From Caryophanales bacterium (GTDB lineage: Bacteria > Bacillota_I > Bacilli_A > RFN20 > CAG-826), in NCBI GenBank assembly GCA_016287465.1, contig JAEEWP010000007.1, positions 1 to 34,366 on the forward strand: a stretch of 34,366 bases of DNA, written 5' to 3'. The notes under the pieces are model-generated. The model saw only the letters and a program-made list of their open reading frames with translations. It was not told the origin of the DNA and did not search any database. Position 1 is the stretch's first letter. Each line of letters starts with the position of its first letter. The position numbers and the translations under genes were made by a program. Shown one piece after another: positions 1 to 9,695 of this stretch.

Positions 1-357
1 TACGAAAATCTTCCTAGCGACATCGCCCCAATCGCCCCTGCGTTCATCAGAGGCCGTTCTTTCAGCGACGCCATTCTCATTGTTGATGAGGCCCAGAACC
101 TCACCCTCGATGAGCTTCACACTTTAGCGACACGTCTAGGAAACAATTCCAAGATGATTGTCATCGGCTCCCCTAACCAAATCGACGTCGAGGATCAGAC
201 CTATGAGAAGAACGCTTTTGAGACTTCTTATAAGATCCTTGAGCCAACCGGCTTAGTTGGTTATGTCGAGCTCAAAGCCCCAATGCGTTCAGGCTTTGTC
301 ACCGACTTCGATCAAAGGTTCCTTCAGTACAAACTCAAAGAAGGCAAAAAACGTTAA
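1..357 (+). CDS. phoH: PhoH family ATPase, 3' portion (5' end outside window)
   Basis: Frame open from base 1 (YENLPSDIAPIAPAFIRGRSFSDAILIVDEAQNLT...); Walker B-like ILIVDEAQN and the PhoH C-terminal pattern; stop TAA at 357. The ORF track starts at the internal Met at 154. Confidence 0.88.
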   Translation, partial: YENLPSDIAPIAPAFIRGRSFSDAILIVDEAQNLTLDELHTLATRLGNNSKMIVIGSPNQIDVEDQTYEKNAFETSYKILEPTGLVGYVELKAPMRSGFVTDFDQRFLQYKLKEGKKR

Positions 358-401
358 TCAAACCATTCTCTTTAAGAGAAAGGGCAAGTAGAATTGTCTT
401 A

Positions 402-2069
402 ATGCTGAAACGTTTAACCATCACAAACCTCGCAATCATTGAGAATATAGACGTCTCCTTTGGAGAAGGTTTTACTGTTCTCACTGGTGAGACCGGTGCT
501 GGCAAGTCCCTCGTCATTGATTCCCTTTCTCTCCTTCTAGGTGCGAGAGCGTCCAACGAACTCATTCGAGCAGGAGAGGATTCCGCATCAATCCGTGGGG
601 TTTTTGCTGTGAAAAATCGGATTTTGAATGCGATTCTCATGTCTTTAGAGATTCCTGAGAACGATGGTGAGATCGTCGTCAGCCGCATCCTCAGCAAGTC
701 CGGAACCAAGATCAAGGTGAATGGCGTTTCCATTGCCCTTCAGGACCTTCTTAAGATTTCCAAATACCTTGCCGACATCCATAGCCAGTTCGACTTTGAG
801 AAGATTCTCAACCCAGAGAACTACCTTGGCATCATCGATGGCTTCTCTAGCGAACTCATCTCCTCATACAAGAAGGACTACTCCTCCTTGCTAGCGGAAT
901 ACAAAGAGAAGAGGAAAGAATACGAAGCCCTTCTTGCAAAGAAGCAGAAGATTGACGAAGACCGCGACTTCTACGAATACCAATACAAAGAACTCAAAGG
1001 CATGGCCCTCAAAGAGGGAGAACAAGAGGAAATCGAATCCGAGATTTCCCTTCTTTCCAATTACGACAAGGTCTATTCCCTTTCCCAGGAAGCCGAAGAG
1101 ATCATTCACAGCGATTTCCTCGACAAGATGTATGAGCTCAATCAGATCTTAGCAAAGCTAACCAAATACCAGCCTCAATACCAAGAGACCCAAACCTCTC
1201 TTGATGAGAAGTATTACGAGATCCTCGATATGGTCGACACCCTCAAGAAAGATCTTAGGGACATCGACTATGACCCAGATAGACTTGATGAACTTCAGCA
1301 AAGAGACGCTGACCTCACTGCTCTCGAAAGAAAATACAAGAAGAGCATCCCAGAACTCATTGCGTATAGGGACGAGCTCGCAAGCACCTTAGGCAATAAA
1401 GAAGATTTCGAATTCAATCTCGAAGAGAAAAAGAAAGAGATGAATGAGGCTTTCAAGAAATGCAAAGCCAAAGGCGAAGAGCTTACCCTTGTCAGAAAGA
1501 AAACCGCCTCGTCGATTGAGAAAGAACTTGAGAGGAACATGGATGACCTCCGTCTCCACGCCACTTTCAAAGTGGACTTCCTCAAGAACGATGCCAAAGA
1601 CGACTCAATCCTCAAAGAGGATGGCCTTGATACCCTCGACTTCCTCATTGAGACAAACGTCGGCGAAGGCATGAAGAGCTTAGGCAAAGTCATTTCTGGC
1701 GGCGAAGCGGCTAGAATCATGCTCGCCTTCAAAGCCACTCTCATCAAAGCCAATAGAATCCCAACCGTCATCTTTGATGAAATCGATACCGGTGTCAGTG
1801 GCGAATCCGCTCAAGCGGTCGCAAAGAAGATCAGAGAGATCTCCCTTTCGAGCCAAGTCATATCAATCACCCATATGCCACAGGTTGCTTCCTTAAGCGA
1901 CCACCACATCCTCATTTCGAAAGAGGTTAAGGGCGATAGAACTTATGCCCACATCAAAGAACTCTCCTTAGAGGAGAAGATTAACCAAGTCGCCTATCTC
2001 ATCTCTGGCGGAAAAGTCACCGAGAAGCAACTCGAATACGCCAAAGAGATGGTCCTTTCTTCCAGATAA
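402..2069 (+). CDS. recN: DNA repair protein RecN
   Basis: 555 aa; N-terminal LTITNLAIIENIDVSFGEGFTVLTGETGAGKSLVIDSLSLLLG (Walker A), C-terminal SGGEAARIMLAFK signature and TVIFDEIDTGVSG Walker B, SITHMPQVAS. Confidence 0.97.
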   Translation: MLKRLTITNLAIIENIDVSFGEGFTVLTGETGAGKSLVIDSLSLLLGARASNELIRAGEDSASIRGVFAVKNRILNAILMSLEIPENDGEIVVSRILSKSGTKIKVNGVSIALQDLLKISKYLADIHSQFDFEKILNPENYLGIIDGFSSELISSYKKDYSSLLAEYKEKRKEYEALLAKKQKIDEDRDFYEYQYKELKGMALKEGEQEEIESEISLLSNYDKVYSLSQEAEEIIHSDFLDKMYELNQILAKLTKYQPQYQETQTSLDEKYYEILDMVDTLKKDLRDIDYDPDRLDELQQRDADLTALERKYKKSIPELIAYRDELASTLGNKEDFEFNLEEKKKEMNEAFKKCKAKGEELTLVRKKTASSIEKELERNMDDLRLHATFKVDFLKNDAKDDSILKEDGLDTLDFLIETNVGEGMKSLGKVISGGEAARIMLAFKATLIKANRIPTVIFDEIDTGVSGESAQAVAKKIREISLSSQVISITHMPQVASLSDHHILISKEVKGDRTYAHIKELSLEEKINQVAYLISGGKVTEKQLEYAKEMVLSSR

Positions 2070-2245
2070 TTTTCAAAGCGCTTTCATAATTTCAACAAAA
2101 ACGAACTTAAAAGGTTGTAATCCCTTTTCACTTATGTGAATAATATAGAGAAATCCTCGCTATAAGAACTATTTTTCAGTCTTTTGCAACGAGGAACAAT
2201 AGTGCCCTAGCAACAGGCACATAAAGAAAGGAGCTTTTTCTAAGA

Positions 2246-3760
2246 ATGAAAAAGAAATTCGTACTTCCATTAGCTGCGCTTTCCTTAATGGTTGGCTTAG
2301 CCGGATGTGACAAAGGTGGCCCAGTCACTCCAGATGCTAGTGGATCGGTAGGTGCAAGCACCTCCAAATCAACCGCTGCTTCATCCAAGATGGAACAGAT
2401 CAAAGTCACCAACGCAGAAGGCAAAACCTCTGCCAGCGTCGTCGTTGGCAACACCATTCAGCTCACCGCTGACAAAGACGGCGTCACTTGGACCAGCTCC
2501 AATGAGAGCATCGCTACCGTCGCAAACGGTTTAGTTACAACCAAAGCCCTTGGCTCTGTTAAGATCACTGCCAAGAAAGAAGGCTTCAAAGACGGTTCCT
2601 TCAACATCACTGTCACGAGACCAGAACCAACCGCTAAGATTGACTGGAAAGACGCCGATCACTATTCCGTCGACGGCTCCTACACCAGAAACAACCGTGG
2701 TCCTGGCGATACCCCTGTCTACAGCAAATCACAGGCTGATGGTGGCGAGTGCATTGGCTACCAGGGAATCGGCGATAAGGAAACCTTAACCTTCACCTCT
2801 ACCGCCGCTGTTGCCGCTGAGCTTACCTCCTCGATGGGCAGCAACAACTCCGTCAACTTAGCCGACGTTTGGAAAATCAAACTCAACGGAACCGAGCTTA
2901 ATTTGGCTGGCAAGACCTATACCTCTGACGATTCCTCCGGCAACTACACCTTCCAGGAAGTTTCCTTCGGCGACGCCAACTTGATCCAGGGCGACAACGT
3001 CTTAGAGATCGAATACCTTGCCGAAGAGAGCCCATATCTCGACAACTTCTACGTCTATGCCAAAGCCGCTACGACCATCACTTCCAAACCAGCTCCAGAG
3101 AAGCAGAAGATCGCCCTCCCAGAAGGCGCTGACCAATTAACAGTGGCCATTGGTGCAACCGCAAACATCAACTGCACCGAAACCGGTGTCAAATATGCTT
3201 CTTCCAACACCGACATTGCCACCGTTGATGAAAACACCGGCGCTGTCACTGGCGTTGCCAAAGGCACTGCTACCATCACCATCTCCAAAGATGGCATGAT
3301 CCCAGCTAGAGTCACCGTCACCGTCACCAACCCATCTGAGGTTATTATCGAGGCCGAAAGTGAATCAACTCTCGTTGAATACACCGATGGCGCGACTGTC
3401 CCATCCTACAAGACTTCCAGCAGCGGCGGCGCTTATATCCGTGTCCTCCCAACTGGAACAACCTTGACCTACACCTTCACAGCTGCCAACGCTGGCAACT
3501 ACAACTTGACCATGACTGGCAGAAACTTCAACCGTGATCACGAAATCACCGATCTCAGCCAGGATGCTGAAATCAAGATCAATAATGTCGCTGTTGACCT
3601 TGCTGGCAAAGCTTGGGCTTATGCCACTTCCAACCAGAGCCTTGATCTTGGCACCGTCGCTCTTGCTGCTAGCAACACCTTGACCTTCAAAGTCATTGGC
3701 GCTGATGTTGCTGATACCAACTTCATGCTCGACAGCTTCATCTTCACCCCAGCCGCCTAA
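2246..3760 (+). CDS. Secreted lipoprotein with two Big2-like domains, each followed by a CBM6/35-like beta-sandwich segment
   Basis: Signal peptide with lipobox MKKKFVLPLAALSLMVGLAGC; two Big2-like segments (VTWTSSNESIATVANGLVTTKALGSVKITA and VKYASSNTDIATVDENTGAVTGVAKGTATITI); two related tails (IKLNGTELNLAGKTY / IKINNVAVDLAGKAW). SD AAAGGAG upstream. Confidence 0.85.
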   Translation: MKKKFVLPLAALSLMVGLAGCDKGGPVTPDASGSVGASTSKSTAASSKMEQIKVTNAEGKTSASVVVGNTIQLTADKDGVTWTSSNESIATVANGLVTTKALGSVKITAKKEGFKDGSFNITVTRPEPTAKIDWKDADHYSVDGSYTRNNRGPGDTPVYSKSQADGGECIGYQGIGDKETLTFTSTAAVAAELTSSMGSNNSVNLADVWKIKLNGTELNLAGKTYTSDDSSGNYTFQEVSFGDANLIQGDNVLEIEYLAEESPYLDNFYVYAKAATTITSKPAPEKQKIALPEGADQLTVAIGATANINCTETGVKYASSNTDIATVDENTGAVTGVAKGTATITISKDGMIPARVTVTVTNPSEVIIEAESESTLVEYTDGATVPSYKTSSSGGAYIRVLPTGTTLTYTFTAANAGNYNLTMTGRNFNRDHEITDLSQDAEIKINNVAVDLAGKAWAYATSNQSLDLGTVALAASNTLTFKVIGADVADTNFMLDSFIFTPAA

Positions 3761-3782
3761 TCAATAACTAACGATTAGAAAT

Positions 3783-3815
3783 AGCCCGGCGATTAAGTTC
3801 GCTGGGCTTTTTTGT
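3783..3815 (+). terminator. Rho-independent terminator after the 2246..3760 lipoprotein gene
   Basis: AGCCCGGCGA-ttaagt-TCGCTGGGCT stem followed by TTTTTT. Confidence 0.85.
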
Positions 3816-3822
3816 TGCAAAG

Positions 3823-3855
3823 AAAAAAGCCTGACACCACCGCATCAGGCTTTTA
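3823..3855 (-). terminator. Rho-independent terminator for the nrdI-like gene
   Basis: AAAAGCCTGA...TCAGGCTTTT hairpin; on the minus strand the stem is followed by a U-tract. Confidence 0.8.
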
Positions 3856-3874
3856 CCAACAAAGGCGAGTTGAG

Positions 3875-4222
3875 CTATTTGACTAAATCTAAGATGGCTT
3901 TGACATCTTCATCGGTTCCGTCGTTCTCGAAATGATAAAGATCCTTTGAACCATATTTCTCCGCGATGGCTTTTCCAGCACCGCAGAAAGCGTCCCCATA
4001 GGATGGGTCGCCACTGGCGATGACACCCTTGAGATGGGATGCGTTGTTGGCAAGGAAGGCATCGACCTCGGCTGGGATATCCCCATAGCCGTCGGTGTAG
4101 GTGATAAGGATGAAATCCTCATCCGCCACTTCATCTCCGCCTTCGATTTTGGTCGCGCTGATTCCGAGTTTTCCGATCATGGATTCAACGTTTCCGGTTC
4201 TTGAAGCGTAATAGACATTCAT
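3875..4222 (-). CDS. nrdI: NrdI-like flavodoxin
   Basis: 115 aa; N-terminal YYASRTGNVE FMN-binding-like loop, ILITYTDGYGDIPAEVDAFL, VIASGDPSYGDAFCGAGKAIAEKY, which matches the NrdI pattern. Confidence 0.75.
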   Translation of the reverse strand: MNVYYASRTGNVESMIGKLGISATKIEGGDEVADEDFILITYTDGYGDIPAEVDAFLANNASHLKGVIASGDPSYGDAFCGAGKAIAEKYGSKDLYHFENDGTDEDVKAILDLVK

Positions 4223-4384
4223 TGTTTTAATTCCTCTAGTTAGTTATGGCTAACTGCATATAAGATATACGCTTTGTCTCTCTTTTTCAAACAAGACGAT
4301 AAAAACTTTTTGCGCGTGTTAATAATCGTGTGTGGCAGTGTTGTGACGCTTTTTTGCTACAATTTCTCCAAAAAGGAGATAGCT

Positions 4385-6655
4385 ATGAAGAAACTCTTTT
4401 CACGAACCCTTCTTTTGCTGACCTTGTCAGTCTCTTTGTTTGGTTGTAGCAACAACAATCCAGAAACGGATGAGATCATCACGAATAACGAAGAATCCAC
4501 GATCATCAAAGATGCGAAAAGCACAGATGGCTATTTGGAGAAAAAGGATTACAAGTCGATAGCCTACGCCTATATCTACAAGATCAAAGAAGGCGCAAAG
4601 ACTTACAAATCCCACACGACCGGAAGCGTCAAAGCCAAAGTCCTCTTCTTTGACTACGACATCTCTTTCAATAGCCTTACCTACAAGAATGGAAGCACCT
4701 TCTACTCGAAGGATCATTCAGTGTCTTCCCTCATGACCGTCGACGGCGAGTACTACATGGTCGATAGAGAGAAGGTCCTTGTTGGATCAGGCTCCGACAA
4801 GTATGACGTCTACACCACCGAGGAGTATCACAAAATATCCTACACGGTTGATCAATATATGGTCATGGGTTACGTTTTCACCGACAAATCCATCATCAAT
4901 TCCGAACTCCTTGAAGACAAAGGCGATACCGTTAAGATCAAATACACCCTCGACAATGAGCTTGGAACCCACCTCGTCAAAAAGGATTTCAAGAATAGCG
5001 GAGGCCTCTCCGAATATCCGACCTTCAAGAAGGTCAACATCACTTTGGCGATGAAGAGGGATTTCACCCCTATCTCCTATTCAATCGATTCTGAGTACAC
5101 CGCTTCTAAAGCGTTCCTCGGTTCCACTGACGCCAATCAGACTAGCGAATGCCTCTTCTCAGAGGTTGGCGGGGAAGTCGCGATTCCTAACGAGACTTTC
5201 TTGTCCGAGAAATTAGGAGCGGCTCCTAGCAAGATCGATACCAACGACGAAGAGAAATCCATCAAGACCGAACTCGTTGAGGCTTTCGAGAAACTCGACT
5301 ACCAAAAAGGCGTCCAGGTTGATGGAACCCTTTCCCTCAATCTCATAAACGATCTTCCAATCCAACTCGCGATTGAGGCAAATGCCTTCTTCGACCTAAG
5401 CAAGATTGGTGAAGAGAACATCTATAACATCATCGGCCTCCACGCGATGTTAGAAGCAGACGATAATTTCGGCTCACTCCTTTCCATCATCAAGATGATC
5501 GCGGCCGATAAGCTTGGCGAATACGCTTCCTTGCTCGACGGCTTCAAGAAACTTGAGGTCGTCTACGATGGCGAAGGCGAGCTCTATCTCATCCCAACCG
5601 ATACGGAAGGTGCCACAAAGATAGTCGGAAAGATCAAACTGACCGATATCATTAACCTCGTTCTTAAGAACGTTAACCTCGGTTCCATCGTGAACGAAGC
5701 TCAAAATGACACCTTCGTCTACGAAAAGAAAGCGGGAGAAAAAGAAGGCGATTACGTTATCGAGATCAATTTGAGTGAAGACGCGTTCAATACCGTCTCC
5801 GAGAAAGTCGGGTCCTTATTGGACAATCCTGATTACAGCCTTATCAAAACCCTCCTTGGTTATAAGGCCTTCGATTCCATTAAGATCAATGTCTCTGTCG
5901 TGAATGGCGCCGTCTCCTCTGTTGACGCTTCGCTTAACTACCTCAAAGAAGGTTCATCCGAAGAGCCTGATAAGGTTGTATCTCTCATTACCCTCCATCT
6001 CAACTTCTCGAATGTTGCCTATAGCTTCGACGACAGACTCGAATATGCGGGAGGACTCTATGAGTCATACACCGAGATCTTGGATTTGAAGAACCGTTTG
6101 AATGCCCTTCTTGACCACGTCTATGTCAGCAATGGATATATTGCCGACCTTGAAGCTGCTGTTGCGGAATACTCCGGATTAACCGACACGCAGAAAGCCT
6201 TCTTCGGACGCGAAGTCGAAACCGAAGCCGAGAGGATCAAGAACGACGTTCAGAATGTCCTCGCTTTCCTTAGCGTTTTACGCAAATACGATTTGTCTCA
6301 TTTGGATAACGAGGCCATCCTTGGGCTTGCCACCGCTTACTATGGCGCCTCGCTCAATTCGAGCTTGCTCCGTGCCGAGATTAGCGCTGAAGACTATGCG
6401 ATCCTAAGCGATCTTGAATCTCATGTCGATTATTCAACCTTCGATGGTGCTTTATCCAAGATGGTTGGAGACGATGAAACAGCATGGGGCTTAACCGCAG
6501 CCGAGATTACCGACATCAAACTTCTCATCGATATCTCAAAGGTTGTTTCTTCCGTCAACACGAATCTCTTACTCAAGATGATGATGGCAGGCATTGCGAT
6601 GACGGTCGATCAGCTTGAGGCAAAGATTAGTAATCTTTACGCGAACTTAGAGTAG
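4385..6655 (+). CDS. Large lipoprotein of unknown function (ORF track start 4274; preferred start 4385)
   Basis: SD AAAGGAGATAGCT directly upstream of ATG at 4385; signal peptide and lipobox MKKLFSRTLLLLTLSVSLFGC; no recognised domain. Confidence 0.82.
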   Translation: MKKLFSRTLLLLTLSVSLFGCSNNNPETDEIITNNEESTIIKDAKSTDGYLEKKDYKSIAYAYIYKIKEGAKTYKSHTTGSVKAKVLFFDYDISFNSLTYKNGSTFYSKDHSVSSLMTVDGEYYMVDREKVLVGSGSDKYDVYTTEEYHKISYTVDQYMVMGYVFTDKSIINSELLEDKGDTVKIKYTLDNELGTHLVKKDFKNSGGLSEYPTFKKVNITLAMKRDFTPISYSIDSEYTASKAFLGSTDANQTSECLFSEVGGEVAIPNETFLSEKLGAAPSKIDTNDEEKSIKTELVEAFEKLDYQKGVQVDGTLSLNLINDLPIQLAIEANAFFDLSKIGEENIYNIIGLHAMLEADDNFGSLLSIIKMIAADKLGEYASLLDGFKKLEVVYDGEGELYLIPTDTEGATKIVGKIKLTDIINLVLKNVNLGSIVNEAQNDTFVYEKKAGEKEGDYVIEINLSEDAFNTVSEKVGSLLDNPDYSLIKTLLGYKAFDSIKINVSVVNGAVSSVDASLNYLKEGSSEEPDKVVSLITLHLNFSNVAYSFDDRLEYAGGLYESYTEILDLKNRLNALLDHVYVSNGYIADLEAAVAEYSGLTDTQKAFFGREVETEAERIKNDVQNVLAFLSVLRKYDLSHLDNEAILGLATAYYGASLNSSLLRAEISAEDYAILSDLESHVDYSTFDGALSKMVGDDETAWGLTAAEITDIKLLIDISKVVSSVNTNLLLKMMMAGIAMTVDQLEAKISNLYANLE

Positions 6656-6665
6656 CCCATTCTCC

Positions 6666-6697
6666 AAAACCCCGCTTCACTCCTAGGCGGGGTTTTT
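6666..6697 (+). terminator. Rho-independent terminator
   Basis: AAAACCCCGC-ttcactcctag-GCGGGGTTTTT. Confidence 0.85.
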
Positions 6698-6750
6698 CTT
6701 TGCGAAAAATAAAAAGGCTAACGCAAACGCATTAACCTGTTTTCACTTGA

Positions 6751-6834
6751 TGGTGCAGGATGGGGGACTCGAACCCCCACGGGTTTCCCCATAAGATCCT
6801 AAGTCTTACGCGGCTACCATTACGCCAATCCTGC
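6751..6834 (-). tRNA. tRNA-Leu(UAG), CCA encoded
   Basis: Reverse complement GCAGGATTGGCGTAATGGTAGCCGCGTAAGACTTAGGATCTTATGGGGAAACCCGTGGGGGTTCGAGTCCCCCATCCTGCACCA; anticodon loop CTTAGGA, long variable arm, T-loop TTCGAGT. Confidence 0.95.
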
Positions 6835-6888
6835 AACGCGGTAATAATCCTACCATTGACCCCCCAAAACCTCAATAGAACAGGAACC

Positions 6889-8607
6889 CTATAGGAATCG
6901 CTCTATCGGTTCTAGTTGTCTCTTAAGAGGGACATCGTCTTTTTTGATCGGTGATGGTTTTGCGCAAAGAACGTAGATGAAAGGGAAGATGAACATTGGT
7001 GCGTATCTGAAATGCATGGTCGAGGTGAATGGGAAACCGATGCAGAAAGCCAGGTAATTGATATAGGCAGTTAAGAAGAAGATGGCCAACAATGCCGCCA
7101 TGGCATAGTTGGCTTTCTTGAAGCGGTTAAGGATGAGGGCGATGAGCTTTGACCCCAGCAAAATCAGGAAAGCGAGGATGGCCATTAGCCAGAAAGTCTG
7201 GATGAAGTAAGCACCCTTGCCGACAATCGACAAAGGTCCTTCGCTCCATTCGTCTAAACCGCGATCGCCAAATAAGGCGGATTTGAATAGGCCCGTCCAA
7301 ATATTGAAGTCGAGGTTGTCATAGCTTGCCGGGATGGTCGCTCCCCAATCCCTCTTGTATGGGGAGGTGAAGAAATCGGAAGTGAAGAAGCCAATATAAC
7401 GGCCAAAGATGCCGAAGAAAGAACTGTCGATGTAGTTGCTGCTATATTCATCCCCTGGATAAAGCACATATCCGAAAGGCTCATCATAGACGGTTTTCTC
7501 AAAAATCGGATACCAAAGGCCAAGAGGGAAGACGATAAGAGCGAATACGCACATCTGGAAGATGAATTTCTTCACGCCTTCTTTGTGTTTGATCTTCACG
7601 ATGAGGTCATAAAGGAAAACGAAGGCGATTGGCACGGCGAACAAGACGGCATTAATCTTGCTCATCATCCCTAAGCCCATCGCCACCGCCGCAACAATGA
7701 GGTCGAGGAGTTTCTCGCTTCTGTAATAGCGGAGAGCGAAATATAGAGACATCAAAGCGAACATCAAAGACATCGCGTCGTTGTTGTAGATGAACGGGAT
7801 ATAGGCGTAGAAAGGCAAGAAACAGAAAAGGAACGTGGCCAAGGTAAGCCTCCATCCTTTTAGGCCTAGCCTTTGGAAGATCTTGTAGGTAAAGAAATAA
7901 AGCCAGAAGCCAATCATGGCCTGGAAGATCTTTATCGTCTCGAAAGCGAGGTCCATGCGATAGGTGAAATTCGACCATCCTATATTGGCGAAATAAGGTA
8001 TCGATTCGCTTGAGGCATCTCCAAAGAAGAAATAATGGAATTTGGCCCAAAGGGTGACGCTATAATGCCAAAGCTTCTGCTGATAATACTGATTGGCGAT
8101 ATCATAGGTCCCATCGAATTTCACCGGAGGTTCGGCGAACGGACCTTCGTCCCACATATGGACCACGATTTCCCAGTGCGATCCTTGATGGGTTCCGACC
8201 CACCAATCGTTTTTGTTGACCGAGGAATTGACAGGCACCGAGAAGCCGTAATAGATCATCGCGTTCAAAGCGACAAAGATGATGGCTTTTGAGACAGAGG
8301 AGAAAGTGATCGTCCTTCTGGCCGTTTTGTATACAAGATATACGACTGCAAGTATAGCGGAGCCGCCCATTATCCAGCCGGCGATGAGGTGACCGTTTTC
8401 ATCTTTATACGCGAAAAGGGAGTCTCCCCAGGAAGGGGTGCCACAAAGAGAGAAGAAATAAATATAGAGATACGCGACGAAAAGAGCGAAATAGACGAGA
8501 TACCTCCATTTGGACTTTTTGAAAGAGGAATAGAAGGCCTTTGCTCTATCCCAAAAAAGGGGCATTTTCAGAGATTTGCTCTTTTTCATACCGAAAGTAT
8601 AAGTCAA
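6889..8607 (-). CDS. Multi-pass membrane glycosyltransferase-like protein (GT39/PMT-like, GT-C fold candidate)
   Basis: 572 aa, about 10 or more hydrophobic segments; large extracytoplasmic loop after TM2 with WDEGPF and later [34 protein letters not shown], typical of ArnT/PMT-like proteins. An alternative start is MKKSKS at 8589. Confidence 0.65.
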   Translation of the reverse strand: MTYTFGMKKSKSLKMPLFWDRAKAFYSSFKKSKWRYLVYFALFVAYLYIYFFSLCGTPSWGDSLFAYKDENGHLIAGWIMGGSAILAVVYLVYKTARRTITFSSVSKAIIFVALNAMIYYGFSVPVNSSVNKNDWWVGTHQGSHWEIVVHMWDEGPFAEPPVKFDGTYDIANQYYQQKLWHYSVTLWAKFHYFFFGDASSESIPYFANIGWSNFTYRMDLAFETIKIFQAMIGFWLYFFTYKIFQRLGLKGWRLTLATFLFCFLPFYAYIPFIYNNDAMSLMFALMSLYFALRYYRSEKLLDLIVAAVAMGLGMMSKINAVLFAVPIAFVFLYDLIVKIKHKEGVKKFIFQMCVFALIVFPLGLWYPIFEKTVYDEPFGYVLYPGDEYSSNYIDSSFFGIFGRYIGFFTSDFFTSPYKRDWGATIPASYDNLDFNIWTGLFKSALFGDRGLDEWSEGPLSIVGKGAYFIQTFWLMAILAFLILLGSKLIALILNRFKKANYAMAALLAIFFLTAYINYLAFCIGFPFTSTMHFRYAPMFIFPFIYVLCAKPSPIKKDDVPLKRQLEPIERFL

Positions 8608-8639
8608 ACGCGCATCAAATATCCTCTATAATTGTCCTA

Positions 8640-9410
8640 ATGAAAGAAGAAGCCCTCACTTTATATGACTATCTCTCCACCGCCAAAGTCGCAGCGAAGC
8701 GGAGAGTCATCAAAGCCATCAGACACGGCCTTGCCAAGGTGGATGACAAAGTCATCGATGACCCTAATTTCATCGTGCACCCATCAAGCAAGATCGAGTT
8801 CGAAGACAAAGAGGTTCCTTATGTCTACCACTTCGTCATCATGCTCAATAAACCTAAAGGATATATGTCTTCTAGCGTGGACGAGAAATACCCAAGCATC
8901 TTTAGGCTCATCCCAGAGGAACTTAGGGAAAGAGCAATCCTCTCTGGAAGATTAGACCAGGATACTGAAGGTCTTATCCTCTTTAGCGATATAGGAAGAC
9001 TGACCAATAGACTTGTCTTACCTCAGTACGGAGTTAAGAAAGAGTATGAACTCACTCTCGATAAGCCAATAAGCGATGAAGACTTCAAAGACATCACCGA
9101 AGTCGGAACCGATTTCGATGGGGAGATGATCAAACCGGAGTCTTTGGAAGCGAAAGAAAACAAAAAAGACCTGACTATCGTCCTCTCACAAGGCAAATAC
9201 CACGAGATAAAACGCATCTTCTATAGAAGAGGATATAAAGTCGTATCTCTAAGAAGAACGAAGTTCGCTTTCCTTGAACTCGGTGACATTGAGGTCGGAA
9301 AGTATCGATTCCTAGACGTTTTAGAGGAAGAGAAACTCTATAATCTCGTCGGCATGGAAAAAGAACAAAAAGTGTTTACAGTCAGCAGAAAGAACACAAA
9401 CTTGGTTTAA
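8640..9410 (+). CDS. rsuA: 16S rRNA pseudouridine synthase, RsuA family (ORF track start 8541; preferred start 8640)
   Basis: N-terminal S4-like segment, MLNKPKGYMSS, SGRLDQDTEGLILFSDIGRLTNRLVLP catalytic motif, VLSQGKYHEIKRIFYRRGYKVVSLRRTKF. Confidence 0.92.
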   Translation: MKEEALTLYDYLSTAKVAAKRRVIKAIRHGLAKVDDKVIDDPNFIVHPSSKIEFEDKEVPYVYHFVIMLNKPKGYMSSSVDEKYPSIFRLIPEELRERAILSGRLDQDTEGLILFSDIGRLTNRLVLPQYGVKKEYELTLDKPISDEDFKDITEVGTDFDGEMIKPESLEAKENKKDLTIVLSQGKYHEIKRIFYRRGYKVVSLRRTKFAFLELGDIEVGKYRFLDVLEEEKLYNLVGMEKEQKVFTVSRKNTNLV

Positions 9411-9413
9411 TTC

Positions 9414-9442
9414 TTGCCTACAATTTTGAGAGGTTGTATATT
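9414..9442 (+). promoter_or_regulatory. Putative sigma-A-type promoter for tRNA-Ile
   Basis: TTGCCT - 17 bp - TATATT upstream of the tRNA gene. Confidence 0.5.
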
Positions 9443-9486
9443 ATTAGAGCGCTTTCGGAAGACTATGTCGGAAAACGCACGATTGT

Positions 9487-9563
9487 GGGCCTTTAGCTCA
9501 GCTGGTTAGAGCGCACGCTTGATAAGCGTGAGGTCGATGGTTCAAGCCCATTAAGGCCCACCA
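9487..9563 (+). tRNA. tRNA-Ile(GAU), CCA encoded
   Basis: GGGCCTTTAGCTCAGCTGGTTAGAGCGCACGCTTGATAAGCGTGAGGTCGATGGTTCAAGCCCATTAAGGCCCACCA; anticodon loop TTGATAA. Confidence 0.96.
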
Positions 9564-9575
9564 TTCTGCTAATTG

Positions 9576-9595
9576 AGCTCCGAGCGTTCGGAGCT
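9576..9595 (+). terminator. Hairpin between the two tRNAs, possible terminator or processing structure
   Basis: AGCTCCGA-gcgt-TCGGAGCT perfect 8-bp stem followed by TATTTATTTA. Confidence 0.5.
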
Positions 9596-9608
9596 TATTT
9601 ATTTAGGA

Positions 9609-9683
9609 GGGTGTTTAGCTCAGCGGGAGAGCGCTTCCTTCACACGGAAGAGGTCGTAGGTTCGACACCTATAACACCCACCA
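9609..9683 (+). tRNA. tRNA-Val(CAC), CCA encoded
   Basis: GGGTGTTTAGCTCAGCGGGAGAGCGCTTCCTTCACACGGAAGAGGTCGTAGGTTCGACACCTATAACACCCACCA; anticodon loop TTCACAC. Confidence 0.94.
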
Positions 9684-9695
9684 TAAAAAATTTCG

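Noticed and set aside
1295-1771. 158-aa minus-strand ORF inside recN
   Set aside because: Ser/Leu-rich shadow ORF antisense to recN with no plausible ribosome-binding context or family resemblance.
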